Shown: positions 17,531-26,980 of the stretch, piece after piece | Numbering within the stretch: position 1 is the stretch's first letter | Layout of the letters: each line of letters opens with the position of its first letter | Origin: an uncultured Oscillospiraceae bacterium | GTDB taxonomy: Bacteria > Bacillota > Clostridia > Oscillospirales > Ruminococcaceae | Direction of reading: 5' to 3' | Assembly (NCBI GenBank): GCA_910577565.1 | Contig: CAJTNJ010000003.1 | Location: 1 to 64,000 of the forward strand | DNA length: 64,000 bases | Notes under the pieces: generated by a model | Told to the model about the DNA's origin: nothing | The model's input: the letters and a program-made list of their open reading frames with translations, nothing else | Databases searched by the model: none | Program-made: the position numbers and the translations under genes

Positions 17531-17953
17531 TTGGAAAAGATAAAAAACATTAATATACTGATTAGAAATAGTCAATCTTCAGAGTCATCCAAAAAGCCTA
17601 TTGAAACCGAGTTGTTTACTATAGGCAGCCTTTATAAAGATAAAAACAAGTGGATTATCCGCTATGAAAACGACTCGCATGGTATTTCTGAAGTTATAGT
17701 GTGCGGAGAAAGTTCTGTGATACTTAATTCAATCGGTGATATAAAATATTCATTCAAGCTCATAGAAGGCAGAACTAAGCAATCCGACTTTGAGGCTGAA
17801 GGCTTGTTTGTATGTGTCAATATAAGAACCACCCGCGTTTTCCATAACATTGATGTGACCGGCGGCACGATAGATTTAGAATATGCAATGGAAACCGCAA
17901 CCGATGTAATATCAAATAATAAAATTAACATATTCTTTAACTCAGCTGGTTAG
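17531..17953 (+). CDS. DUF1934 (YwiB-like) beta-barrel protein
   Basis: 140 residues resembling the YwiB/DUF1934 family, small calycin-like beta-barrel proteins of unknown role usually found just before argS in Bacillota, as here. Recognisable: the N-terminal INILIRNSQ strand, WIIRYENDSHGISEV, and the C-terminal TGGTIDLEYAMETATDVISNNKINI. The start is TTG 17531 with GGGTGGGA 7 nt upstream; a nearby ATG at 17524 is out of frame. Follows ddl by 27 nt, so likely co-transcribed with it. The argS gene starts 912 nt later, breaking the usual tight link. Confidence 0.75.
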   Translation: MEKIKNINILIRNSQSSESSKKPIETELFTIGSLYKDKNKWIIRYENDSHGISEVIVCGESSVILNSIGDIKYSFKLIEGRTKQSDFEAEGLFVCVNIRTTRVFHNIDVTGGTIDLEYAMETATDVISNNKINIFFNSAG

Positions 17954-18865
17954 TTTACTTGAAATAATTAATTATATAAAATAGCCAATATTTCAAATTT
18001 AAATCTAAGCATTTAAGCATATCTTAAAAGTGTTTTTTCGATTTCTAAATAATTAAATTTATCATGAACGTTTTTATTTATGCTTAAAACAAATTTTTGT
18101 AATTTAAATTGCGTTTTTGTAATTTTAGCATTAACAAACTCTGCTTATTTATTAATTTAATTTTAAAGCTCTATTCTATACAACTATATATTGCAAAAAG
18201 ATGTAAACGTCAGATTTAAGTAGTTATATACTGCCTCTGCATAAGAAATACAAATATTTTTTTGTTTATATATGCTGCTAAATCTGTCTTTAAAATTTTT
18301 GTTATGCTTTTAATAAATTCGTCTTAACCAATTTTTTCAACCTTAACTTAAATTTACTTTTTCTTTATTTATAAACCCTTTCCAAGCAATTATTTTTTAA
18401 ATAAAAGAGTGCAAAAAAGGAAAATTTGAGGTATAATAAAAACATGATGCAAAAACAACAAAATGTAAATAAAAAACTATACTCAATAGTCGCAAGAAAA
18501 TTACACTTCGATCTTAGATAATTTCTTAAGGTATGAAATTTTTATTTATCACTTTACCTACGCTTCCATTGTATAAAACGAAAATGTTAAAAATTAAGAT
18601 TCGATTATATAATATCATAAATAATGCAGCAATTATAATTCATAACAAGCCAAAGATAGTTTGTATGAATATATTAAAAACATGAAAAAATCAGCAAATG
18701 TTTTTTCAAAAAGCTTGCAAATATTTAATTAGTTTAGTTTTTTCTTAATTAACCATGAATTTCTAAACTCCAAATTAACTTAGCTAATTTTTGAAATGTG
18801 AATTTTCTTTTTATTAATTTGTAACATATAAAAATAAATTTGTCTTGAAAGGACGTTTAAAATAT
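17954..18865 (+). other. Long decayed spacer between DUF1934 gene and argS
   Basis: About 910 bp of AT-rich DNA with no open frame. It contains a worn copy of the dispersed repeat (18220-18440). A promoter-like GAGGTATAATAAAAA at 18428 recurs at 23138 after holB. No T-box motif (TGG-ACC bulge) was seen before argS. Confidence 0.4.
18220..18440 (-). repeat. Dispersed ~165-bp repeat, worn copy
   Basis: Aligns with 62380-62560 in the same direction: ATACAAATATTTTTTTGTT, TAAATCTGTCTTTAAAAT, TTATGCTTTTAATAAATTC, CACTTAAAT-like and TTTTTCTTTATTTA blocks in the same order. Strand is given relative to the 34140 copy. Confidence 0.55.
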
Positions 18866-20554
18866 ATGGTAGACCTTAAGCATGAAGCAGCTTTGCAACT
18901 AAAAAATCTTTTAAAAACCGCACTAGATAAAGCTATGCAAAATCAAGAACTAACAAAATCAAAAATTCCAGATTTTTTAATTGAAGTTCCGTCAAATCCA
19001 AAAAACGGTGACTTTGCTACAAATCTTGCAATGGTAGGCGCACATGTTTTTAAAACCGCTCCTTATAATATAGCAAAAGCCGTAACAAATCATATTTCGT
19101 TAAAAGGAAGCTATTTTGAACGTTTTGATATAGCGGGACCCGGTTTTATAAATTTCTTTTTAAATAGATCGTGGTTTTCACAAACAGTCAAAAGTGTTAT
19201 TTGCGAAGGAGAAAATTATGGTAAAACTAACTTTGGCAAGGGCGAAAAATGGATAGTTGAATTTGTTTCAGCAAATCCAACCGGTCCGATGCATATTGGC
19301 AATGCTAGAGGCGGTGCTATTGGCGACTGCCTAGCTGAAACACTTTCTTGGGTGGGATATGAAGTCACCCGTGAATTTTATGTAAACGATGCAGGCAATC
19401 AGATTGAAAAATTTAAAAAAAGTCTTTCACTTAGATATAAGCAAATTGTTAATGTTGAAAAAAATCTACCACTACCGGAAGATTGCTACCAAGGTGCTGA
19501 TATAACAGATCTTGCGAAAGATTTTTATAATATTCATAAAGATAAATATATAAACCTATCTGAAGAAGAACGCGGCCGTGCTCTTGTGGAGTATGCTTTA
19601 CCTTTTAATATAAAAGCACTTAAAAATGACCTTTTAAAATATAGAATTAAATATGACAATTGGTTTTTGGAAAGTGCACTTCACTCATCAAGCGAAATTG
19701 ACAAAATAATAAAAAAATTAGACAGCAAGGGATTAATCTATAATAAAGATGGTGCTTTGTGGCTCAAATTAACCGATTGCAACTGCGAAAAAGATGAGGT
19801 GCTCGTTCGCGCAAACGGAATACCTACATATTTTGCTGCAGATATCGCATACCACTATAATAAGCTTGTCGACCGCGGCTTTAAAAAAGCTATTGATATT
19901 TGGGGCGCTGATCACCATGGCCATGTTGCAAGGTTAAAGGGTGCTCTTTTGGCACTTGATATTGACCCTTCACGTCTTGATGTTGTGCTTATGCAGATGG
20001 TGCGGCTTGTGAGAGACGGCAAAACAGTTAAAGTTAGCAAACGATCGGGCAAGTCGATAACGCTTGTTTCTCTTTTGGATGAGATTCCAATTGATGCCGC
20101 TCGGTTTTTCTTTAACACAAAAGAGGCAAGCTCTCATTTTGATTTTGATTTGGACCTTGCTGTTGAAGAATCATCTAAAAACCCAGTCTACTACCTGCAA
20201 TATGCTCATGCCAGAATTTGCAGCATTATGAAAAACATGGCAGATTTAGGTTATAAGCCAACTATAGATGCAGACTATGATTTGCTCAAAAAACCTGAAG
20301 AAATAGATTTGATACGTCTGCTTGCTCGATTCCCAAGCGAAATCTTTGAATCGGCACGATTATATGACCCATCACGAATTACTAAATTTACAATAGATCT
20401 TGCTTCTGGATTCCATAAGTTTTACGGAGCTTGCAAGGTTAAAGGAAGCGAAGACAATATACTAACGGCTAGACTTAATCTTTGTTTTGCTGTGAAAATT
20501 GTCCTTAAAAATGCACTTTCAATTTTAAAGGTTGACGCTCCGGAGTCGATGTAA
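18866..20554 (+). CDS. argS: Arginyl-tRNA synthetase
   Basis: Class I aminoacyl-tRNA synthetase charging tRNA-Arg. 562 residues from ATG 18866, selected because TTGAAAGGACG lies just upstream as SD; a TTG at 18845 would place the SD inside the coding part. Seen: the N-terminal additional domain (1-110), VEFVSANPTGPMHIGNARGG with the HIGN signature near 125, GADHHGHVARL, the KVSKRSGKSIT replacement of KMSKS near 390 and the C-terminal DALR anticodon-binding helices. The next gene starts 1 nt after its stop. Confidence 0.97.
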   Translation: MVDLKHEAALQLKNLLKTALDKAMQNQELTKSKIPDFLIEVPSNPKNGDFATNLAMVGAHVFKTAPYNIAKAVTNHISLKGSYFERFDIAGPGFINFFLNRSWFSQTVKSVICEGENYGKTNFGKGEKWIVEFVSANPTGPMHIGNARGGAIGDCLAETLSWVGYEVTREFYVNDAGNQIEKFKKSLSLRYKQIVNVEKNLPLPEDCYQGADITDLAKDFYNIHKDKYINLSEEERGRALVEYALPFNIKALKNDLLKYRIKYDNWFLESALHSSSEIDKIIKKLDSKGLIYNKDGALWLKLTDCNCEKDEVLVRANGIPTYFAADIAYHYNKLVDRGFKKAIDIWGADHHGHVARLKGALLALDIDPSRLDVVLMQMVRLVRDGKTVKVSKRSGKSITLVSLLDEIPIDAARFFFNTKEASSHFDFDLDLAVEESSKNPVYYLQYAHARICSIMKNMADLGYKPTIDADYDLLKKPEEIDLIRLLARFPSEIFESARLYDPSRITKFTIDLASGFHKFYGACKVKGSEDNILTARLNLCFAVKIVLKNALSILKVDAPESM

Positions 20555-20555
20555 A

Positions 20556-21857
20556 ATGAACTCGCTAAGCAAATTCCTTACAAATTATGCATCTTCTGGC
20601 TTTGCGCGCTTTCATGTTCCGGGCCATATGGGAAACTGCGATTTTATAAATAACATCTCTCCTAAATTTGATATAACTGAAATTGATGGTTCTGACTCAT
20701 TATATCAATCAAATGGCATTATCTCAGATCTTGAAAGCCAAATTTCTAATCTTTTCAATGCACAATCAGTAATATCTGCTGGTGGTTCAACTCTTTGTAT
20801 ACAAACTATGCTGTCACTCATCAAAAATAAGCCAATAATTGCAATGAGAGGATCGCATATATCGTTTTATAATACATGTGCCCTGCTTGGCATTTCCCCA
20901 CACTGGATTGAGGACAGTCTTAACGGATTTTTCAGTACAATGCCAACTGCAAGTGATATTGAAACTGCACTTTTAAAAGAAAGTGAGCCGGTGGCAGTAT
21001 ATATAACGTCTCCAAATTATTATGGTGTTTGCGCCGATATTGCAGAAATTTCTAAAGTATGCAAAAAATATGGTGCGCTTTTGATAGTAGACAATGCACA
21101 TGGCTCCCATCTTAATTTTACAGCGAAAAACGTACATCCTATGTCACTTGAAGCAGACATCTGCTGCGACAGCTTCCACAAGACTCTGCCTACCTTGACC
21201 GGATCTGCCGTTTTACATACAAAACCGGGGTTATTTCACAAAGAACAAATAAAGCACGCAATGTCGTTATTTGGATCAACCAGTCCGTCATATTTAATAA
21301 TGCACTCTATTGGCCTTTGTGTTGATTGGTTAGAAAAAAATGGAAAGTTGGCTTTTGAATCACTTGAAACGCAAAAAAGAGATCTAATAAAGAAAACTGG
21401 TATTAAAGTTCTTGAAACCGACTGCAGTAAGATAACAATAGATTGTTCCTATGTTGACAAAAGTGGGAACTATGTTGCAAAGTTTTTGAGAAATAACAAA
21501 ATTGAACCAGAGTATGCTGATGAAAGATATGTTGTGCTTGTTTTGTCACCCTTTCTAAGCGATGATGATTGGCGTAGTTTAGGTATGTGTTTGGAAAAAT
21601 TACCACAAAAAAACAACACATGTAAAAATTATGAATATAAATTCACACTACCAAAAAGGGCTATAGGTTTGCGAGATGCCTACTTTAGTGAATCAACCAA
21701 AATTTCAGTAAACCGCTCGCTTGGAAAAGTGTGCGCCAGATGTGAATGGGAGTGTCCTCCCGGCATCCCGATCGTTGTAGCCGGTGAATTCATAAACAAC
21801 CAAACTATTGATTTACTTAACAAAAACAACATTGAATCTATATATGTTGTTAAATAG
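20556..21857 (+). CDS. Orn/Lys/Arg decarboxylase family protein
   Basis: PLP-dependent fold-type I protein of 433 residues. Seen: FHVPGHMG at the N terminus, EIDGSDSLYQ, the SAGGSTLCIQ phosphate-binding loop, VDNAHGSHL with the PLP aspartate and the Schiff-base lysine in CDSFHKTLPTLTGSAVLH near 210. The C terminus has RCEWECPPGIPIVVAGE. It is shorter than full biosynthetic arginine decarboxylases and close to the Bacillus YaaO type; the substrate (arginine, lysine or ornithine) cannot be told from sequence. ATG 20556 starts 1 nt after the argS stop with GGAG inside argS, so it is translationally coupled. In many Bacillota it neighbours tmk-holB, as here. Confidence 0.88.
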   Translation: MNSLSKFLTNYASSGFARFHVPGHMGNCDFINNISPKFDITEIDGSDSLYQSNGIISDLESQISNLFNAQSVISAGGSTLCIQTMLSLIKNKPIIAMRGSHISFYNTCALLGISPHWIEDSLNGFFSTMPTASDIETALLKESEPVAVYITSPNYYGVCADIAEISKVCKKYGALLIVDNAHGSHLNFTAKNVHPMSLEADICCDSFHKTLPTLTGSAVLHTKPGLFHKEQIKHAMSLFGSTSPSYLIMHSIGLCVDWLEKNGKLAFESLETQKRDLIKKTGIKVLETDCSKITIDCSYVDKSGNYVAKFLRNNKIEPEYADERYVVLVLSPFLSDDDWRSLGMCLEKLPQKNNTCKNYEYKFTLPKRAIGLRDAYFSESTKISVNRSLGKVCARCEWECPPGIPIVVAGEFINNQTIDLLNKNNIESIYVVK

Positions 21858-21887
21858 AGAATATAGTAATTATCATTTGTATAGAAA

Positions 21888-22140
21888 ATGGCATTCCTAT
21901 TTTATGTAAACAAGAGGTTCTTTCCAAAACCATATCATCTGGTAAGCTCTCTCATGTATATTTATTTTATGGTGATTAAGAAGTTAAGAAACGGCTTGCA
22001 AGACAGTTTGCACAGGTAATATTGTGTGAAAATAAAGACAGACATTGCATGATTTGCCAAAGTTGCAGGAAAATATCATCAACAAATTATAACTATTATG
22101 TTAAATTTAAGGAAGATTTGTTAAACGACAAACAAATATA
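21888..22140 (+). pseudogene. Broken tandem copy of the holB 5' end
   Basis: About 250 bp closely matching the first ~90 codons of holB, starting ATGGCATTCCTATTTTATG and keeping TTTATTTTATGGTGAT, CTTGCAAGACAGTTTGCACA and ATGATTTGCCAAAGTTGCAG. Several small deletions and a TAA where holB has GAGGGA break the frame. The period to the real gene is 270-283 bp. Confidence 0.92.
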
Positions 22141-22157
22141 AACATGGAGATAAGAAA

Positions 22158-23099
22158 ATGGCATTCTCATTTTATGGAAACGAGCAAGCTATATCGGTTC
22201 TTTCAAAAACCATATCATCTGGCAAGCTCTCTCACGCATATTTATTTTATGGTGATGAGGGAGTTGGAAAGAAAACTCTTGCAAGACAGTTTGCACAGGG
22301 AATATTGTGTGAAAATAAAGACAAACCTTGCATGATTTGCCAAAGTTGCAGGAAAATATCATCAATGAATCATCCTGACTATGTTGAAATTGGGGATGAT
22401 ATGTCTAACGGAAAACAGAGTTTTACCGTAGATCAAGTTCGCAAACTAATAGAAGACGCCTACATAAGGCCAAATGAGGGCACGCACAAAATTTTCCTTA
22501 TCAAAAACATTGAATCACTGCTTGCGTCTTCAGCCAATACACTTCTTAAGCTGCTTGAAGAACCGCCATATAATGTTGTATTTTTGCTTACCTGCGAAAA
22601 CAAACAAGGCGTTTTAAAAACAATAACATCGCGATGCATACTGGTTGGAGTTTACCCAGTAACATGCAAAGATTGCATGAATGCACTTAGCGAATGCATA
22701 ATACAAGCAGATAAACAAGAATTAGAAATTGCGGTACAATTGAGTGAAGGCAACATAGGAAAAGCAATGTTTTATACAGACGACCCAGTTGGAAAGAAAG
22801 TTGTAGAAATTTCGTCTTTGATAGAGACAGCTTTTTTTGAGAAAAATGAGCTTTCATTTATGCAATCGGTAGCTGAACTTGAAAAAGATGTCTCTCTTAG
22901 TCTTGCTGTGTTTAAGTGCTTTTTAAGCCGTTTAAGGATCTCTTTAACCAACAAAGCAAATCAATCAAACCTTGACATCGAATTTTCAAAAAAAATCTTA
23001 AAAGCAACCGAGTGTGTAGAAAAAACAAAAGATGTTTTACTAAAAAACGGAAACAAACGGCTTGCAATAGCAAATTTTTGCAGCAAAATGTTTAGCTAA
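22158..23099 (+). CDS. holB: DNA polymerase III subunit delta'
   Basis: Clamp-loader subunit of the replisome. 313 residues with AAA+ features: HAYLFYGDEGVGKKTLARQFA (Walker A, near 25-45), a zinc-finger-like CENKDKPCMICQSC (about 55-70), the FLIKNIESLLASSANTLLKLLEEPP region with the arginine-finger SRC motif (TSRCILV near 160). Delta' subunits do not need ATPase activity. RBS GGAGATAAG precedes ATG 22158. Together with the decarboxylase gene and ricT it keeps the Bacillus yaaO-tmk-holB-yaaT order without tmk. Confidence 0.93.
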   Translation: MAFSFYGNEQAISVLSKTISSGKLSHAYLFYGDEGVGKKTLARQFAQGILCENKDKPCMICQSCRKISSMNHPDYVEIGDDMSNGKQSFTVDQVRKLIEDAYIRPNEGTHKIFLIKNIESLLASSANTLLKLLEEPPYNVVFLLTCENKQGVLKTITSRCILVGVYPVTCKDCMNALSECIIQADKQELEIAVQLSEGNIGKAMFYTDDPVGKKVVEISSLIETAFFEKNELSFMQSVAELEKDVSLSLAVFKCFLSRLRISLTNKANQSNLDIEFSKKILKATECVEKTKDVLLKNGNKRLAIANFCSKMFS

Positions 23100-23604
23100 T
23101 AATTTAAAATATTTAAGAATGCCAAAATTACGAATATGAGGTATAATAAAAAATATACACATTAAGACTTGTTTTCACAATTCCAATAACGGTAGTTACA
23201 TTTTTAATCAACAAATCATTTTATCATTTTTTATTTACAATTATATAGCTTATTAGTTGCAAAATACAGACCATTTAATAAAAAATTCAGAGCAATATCA
23301 ATGTACGTAATCAAAATATATTTAAAATAGAAATTAGCATATAAAATATTTAAAGCATCAATTAACAGGTATATTAATCATAACGATATGCGGATATTTT
23401 TGTATGTGTTTGCTACACTGAGAAATTGAGAAAGTTTAAATGTTCATTGTTTAAAATTTAAATTCCTATTATCTAAAGAAAACATATATATAAATATATG
23501 AATGCTCATAGTAAATTTGTTTTGTCACAATTATCAATAGTTTATTAATGCTAGTTAAAAAATTTTGCATATTTAATTTTTATTATCGAAAAAGTTTAAA
23601 GTTG
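23100..23604 (+). other. Spacer between holB and ricT
   Basis: AT-rich and without open frames. It has GAGGTATAATAAAAA at 23138, also seen at 18428. Otherwise nothing recognised. Confidence 0.4.
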
Positions 23605-23632
23605 TTTAAAACATTCGTTTTTATGTTATAAT
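23605..23632 (+). promoter_or_regulatory. Predicted promoter of ricT
   Basis: TTTAAA, 16-nt spacer, TATAAT, 76 nt upstream of the ricT ATG. Weak -35. Confidence 0.4.
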
Positions 23633-23707
23633 AAAATAAGTAGTTAAATATATCGACTCAAAAATGATATACGTTTAATTTGATTATAAATATATGGAGA
23701 TATAGAC

Positions 23708-24541
23708 ATGGTAAACGTTATAGGTGTACGCTTTAAAAGTGCGGAAAAAGTAGCTTATTTTACAAAAGGTGAAGAAACCTACTGCGTAGGTGAAAACGTA
23801 ATATGCAAAACATCTCACGGGCTTGAGTTCGGTAAAGTTTGTGTTGCTAACAAACAAATAGATACAAAAAATTTAAATACACCACTGAAACCGGTGATTC
23901 GCAAGGCCACGCCAAAAGACATTAAAATTCACAAAGAAAATCTAAGACTCGAAAATGAAGCAATCTCAATAAGCGAAGAGTGTATAAAAAAGCACAAGCT
24001 TTATATGAAACTTATTTCTATATCATATACCTTTGACAGGAACAAAATGCTCTTTTTCTTTACATCAGAAAATCGTGTTGATTTCCGTTCGCTGGTAAAA
24101 AATCTCGCTGCTATTTTTCATACCAGAATTGAGCTTAGGCAGATTGGGGTACGCGACGAAGCAAAGCTTTTAGGCGGAATTGGAACATGCGGCAAGTCTT
24201 TTTGTTGCTCAACATTTTTAAATGGATTTTATCCTGTTTCAATAAAAATGGCCAAAGAACAAAATCTATCTCTTAATCCATCCAAAATCTCGGGATGCTG
24301 TGGCAGGTTAATGTGCTGCCTTGAGTATGAACAAAATACCTATAACTATCTAAACAAAATTTCTCCCAAAAGTGGTGATGTTGTTAAAACTCCGGAAGGT
24401 GAAGGAACAGTTGTTGATGGTAATACACTAACTGGAGAATATAGAGTTAAAATGGCTGATTCGCCTGATGCTATTCCAAAAATATTTAATAGAAATTTCC
24501 TAAAAATTTTAAAAAAGACTAAAATTCAAGATAAGCGATAA
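23708..24541 (+). CDS. ricT: RicT (YaaT), PSP1-domain protein
   Basis: 277-residue PSP1-domain protein. In Bacillus subtilis RicT (YaaT) joins RicA and RicF in an Fe-S complex that steers RNase Y cleavage of mRNA, and affects sporulation and competence. Seen: VIGVRFKSAEKVAYF, VICKTSHGLEFGKV, and the hallmark cysteines in GIGTCGKSFCCSTFL and ISGCCGRLMCCLEYE near 160-210. Its likely partner enzyme, RNase Y, is also in this window at 13857. RBS GGAGATATAGAC before ATG 23708. No ricA or ricF is seen here. Confidence 0.93.
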   Translation: MVNVIGVRFKSAEKVAYFTKGEETYCVGENVICKTSHGLEFGKVCVANKQIDTKNLNTPLKPVIRKATPKDIKIHKENLRLENEAISISEECIKKHKLYMKLISISYTFDRNKMLFFFTSENRVDFRSLVKNLAAIFHTRIELRQIGVRDEAKLLGGIGTCGKSFCCSTFLNGFYPVSIKMAKEQNLSLNPSKISGCCGRLMCCLEYEQNTYNYLNKISPKSGDVVKTPEGEGTVVDGNTLTGEYRVKMADSPDAIPKIFNRNFLKILKKTKIQDKR

Positions 24542-25330
24542 CTTAGCTTTTTAATAGCATAAAAAGTTTTTAGCAGCGATAGAAAAAAAGACAAAATTAA
24601 AATTAAATTAAAAAACAAACAAGCTTACGAAAATATAAAAGTGGTAATAAAATTTTTAGCTGCAAATGTGCTAAAAACTCAAAATATGAAAATATAGAAT
24701 TAGACATATAAATATCATTTATATGTTATGGAAAATAATATTAAACTGGCAAAATAAAATACTACGGTTTAGTGTAGACTGCGTACCTAAAAAATAATTG
24801 GATAAAATATGGAATTAATAAAAAAACAATGTGAAAATATAGACCATATAGCTAAACCAAAAAACAAAAATTACAAACCATGATTTTATGATAAGGTTAT
24901 ACTTCAATAAATTATTAAAAATACCTACAAATTAGTATTTATTGAAAGCATGAACAAATATTTTAAAGACAGCTTTTGCAATATATATAGATCTAAAGAA
25001 AAACATTTAAATTTCCTGTTATACAATTCCTTAAATCAGAATTTACACCTTCTACGGCGTAAATTTGACTTTTTTTATACGGCGTATACATATATTTTCT
25101 TATATTCCCAACATTATTCCTACTACTCTTCCAATGTTCTCTTCTATTGCCTGTTTCTTTATTTCTTTGCTATAGTCCTTCCTTTTTGTTTTTACATATA
25201 TCTTTTCCAAAATATTTACATTTGTATATTTGGCTTCTTGCCTTTCTTTTCTCTACTATTACTTGTTTGCCTTCTTTTCTAATATTTTGTATCTAATATT
25301 TCTTACCAGTAGCTCCTCTTTTAAAGCCGC
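24542..25330 (+). other. Spacer between ricT and the ABC gene cluster
   Basis: Low-complexity AT-rich DNA, pyrimidine-rich from 25040 to 25330. A frame exists at 24950-25282, but its composition is that of translated T-rich noise. It includes a worn dispersed-repeat copy. Confidence 0.4.
24935..25030 (+). repeat. Dispersed ~165-bp repeat, partial copy
   Basis: GAAAGCATGAACAAATATTT, AAAGACAGCTTTTGCAATAT and AGATCTAAAGAAAAACAT match 34236-34310 directly and the reverse complement of 62395-62480. Confidence 0.65.
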
Positions 25331-25382
25331 ATTAAAAGCCTTTAAAAACCGATACATTTTACTGTACCGGCTTTTAAAGGCT
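25331..25382 (-). terminator. Strong intrinsic terminator of the binding-protein gene
   Basis: 20-bp stem with arms AGCCTTTAAAAACCGATACA and TGTACCGGCTTTTAAAGGCT, two mismatches, 6-nt loop, then TTTTAAT on the minus strand. It lies 44 nt beyond the stop of the 25426 gene. Confidence 0.8.
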
Positions 25383-25425
25383 AAAAAATTATTTACATAT
25401 ATAAAAGGAGATGTGGCAAAATTTA

Positions 25426-26760
25426 TTATGAGCCCGAGCGCATTTCAGCCCATTTTTCTTTTGACGCTTTTATAGTGTCAGTCCAAGAAGTAGTGCCTGA
25501 AATATATTTTTGTACATTTGCGCCGGCTACTTTAGTAGACCAAGTGTCGGGACATGAATTTGCAAGAGCGCCGTTTAGCGTTAGTCTCTTTTTAATTGCA
25601 TTCATTACCCTAGTATTCAATATATCACTCGGTAACAAATCACCATAGTTATCAAAAGGAGTTACAAACCCACATTCTTCAGTAATCAAAGATTTACCTT
25701 CATCTGACTGATACATCCAATTTAGGAAATCTTTTGAAGCTTCAACTTTGCTTTCGTCAACATCTTTATTTATAACCCAGTTGGAAGCGGGGAAAGCAAC
25801 ATAACAGCCATCTGAAGAACCGTCTGGTAGACTATATGGTATCATATCTATCTTATCTAACATCTTATCACTAGAGCTACCATCAAATTGTTTAATTGTA
25901 GGCAATGTCCATGTGCCTTGCTGTACACATGCCACACGCTCAAGTAAAAAACCGCCATCAAATGAACTTGTATAGTCAACTGAATTTAGAGCAGGTGGAT
26001 TGTCAGCGTCAGAAGTATAGCTTACTTGAAAATCAATTAAACGTTTATATACATCAGCGCCAGCAAAAGGTATTGTTTTTGCATTAAAAGCTTCTGTAAC
26101 AGTTTTAAAGTCTTTGTTTAAAATTGGATTAATAGCATGATCTCCAAGCACCCAAGTTTCTTTTGCGGGCAATGCCATAACAGCAGTTAAGTTTGGATAT
26201 TTTGACTTCATTTCACCAGAATTTATCTTGTTTTTTAATTTATCAAACCCGGCTTTCATGCCTTCAAATGTGAACATTGACTCAACATCAACACCGGCAT
26301 ATTCAAATATCTCTTTATTTATCATAAACCCATAACCTTCAACAGCTGTTGGCATACCATATATTTTACCATCATTTGTAGTTACGGCCTCCAAATAGGC
26401 TTTGTCACAATGGCTCACCCACGGCTGATCTGACAAATCGGCTAACTTGCTTTGCCAAGTTTCTCTTTCGCTTATGCCAGTTACGTTAAATACACAAACA
26501 GGATCGGAAGCCATTTTTGCTTTAAGTGTAGCACCATAGTCGCTGCTTCCACCAACCGATTCAAAGTTCACTTTAACGTTTGGATGAGATTTTTCATAAT
26601 CTTTTACAATTTTTTTATAAGCTGCATCAGCTTCGGTTTTAATATTAAAAACGGAAATTGTCGTTTTTCCTGAGGCAGAGTTTTCATTGTTGCATCCCGC
26701 AAAACAAGTAGATATTAAAACAGCAGATAAGGCAACTGCTAATGTTTTTTTAATGCCCAC
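25426..26760 (-). CDS. Carbohydrate ABC transporter substrate-binding lipoprotein 1
   Basis: Extracellular binding protein of a CUT1-type sugar importer. 444 residues with a lipoprotein signal: GIKKTLAVALSAVL then the lipobox CFAGC, followed by a type-1 solute-binding fold. The start is taken as GTG 26760, with AGGAGG 9 nt upstream; an ATG 18 nt further up overlaps that RBS. Very like the protein at 29334-30638 along its whole length (for example FEGMKAGF-KLK, LPAKETWV-G-HAI-PIL, AGANVQ-Y-SG), so the two are paralogs. It comes after the permeases and has its own promoter and terminator, allowing separate expression. The sugar is unknown. Confidence 0.9.
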   Translation of the reverse strand: MGIKKTLAVALSAVLISTCFAGCNNENSASGKTTISVFNIKTEADAAYKKIVKDYEKSHPNVKVNFESVGGSSDYGATLKAKMASDPVCVFNVTGISERETWQSKLADLSDQPWVSHCDKAYLEAVTTNDGKIYGMPTAVEGYGFMINKEIFEYAGVDVESMFTFEGMKAGFDKLKNKINSGEMKSKYPNLTAVMALPAKETWVLGDHAINPILNKDFKTVTEAFNAKTIPFAGADVYKRLIDFQVSYTSDADNPPALNSVDYTSSFDGGFLLERVACVQQGTWTLPTIKQFDGSSSDKMLDKIDMIPYSLPDGSSDGCYVAFPASNWVINKDVDESKVEASKDFLNWMYQSDEGKSLITEECGFVTPFDNYGDLLPSDILNTRVMNAIKKRLTLNGALANSCPDTWSTKVAGANVQKYISGTTSWTDTIKASKEKWAEMRSGS

Positions 26761-26805
26761 AATAAACAACCTCCTCATTTTTTAAAATATATACAAACTT
26801 TTAAT

Positions 26806-26826
26806 TAATTGTTAACTTTTTGTTAA
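26806..26826. promoter_or_regulatory. Copy of the pflB operator-like motif
   Basis: TAATTGTTAACTTTTTGTTA plus one A, identical over 21 bp to the sequence at 11218-11238 upstream of pflB. Here it lies in the leader between the predicted -10 (26850-26855) and the start, where a bound protein would block transcription. Confidence 0.45.
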
Positions 26827-26849
26827 ATGAACTAACCATCATAATTAAT

Positions 26850-26877
26850 ATTATAACATAAGTTTTTCATTTTAAAA
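26850..26877 (-). promoter_or_regulatory. Predicted promoter of binding protein 1
   Basis: Minus strand: TTTTAA, 16-nt spacer, TATAAT, about 90 nt upstream of the GTG start. Good -10, weak -35. Confidence 0.4.
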
Positions 26878-26980
26878 GACAAAAAACCATTTTTTGTATA
26901 AATGCACAATTATATCTAAATTATTATATGCAAATTTGTTTATTAAATTCTCAAAAGTTATAAAACGAAGTTTAAATAAG

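Noticed and set aside
17954..18865. T-box riboswitch upstream of argS
   Set aside because: No conserved T-box sequence or terminator was recognised.
24950..25282. Open frame rich in Phe/Tyr/Leu in the spacer after ricT
   Set aside because: T-rich noise that begins inside a worn dispersed repeat; no RBS.
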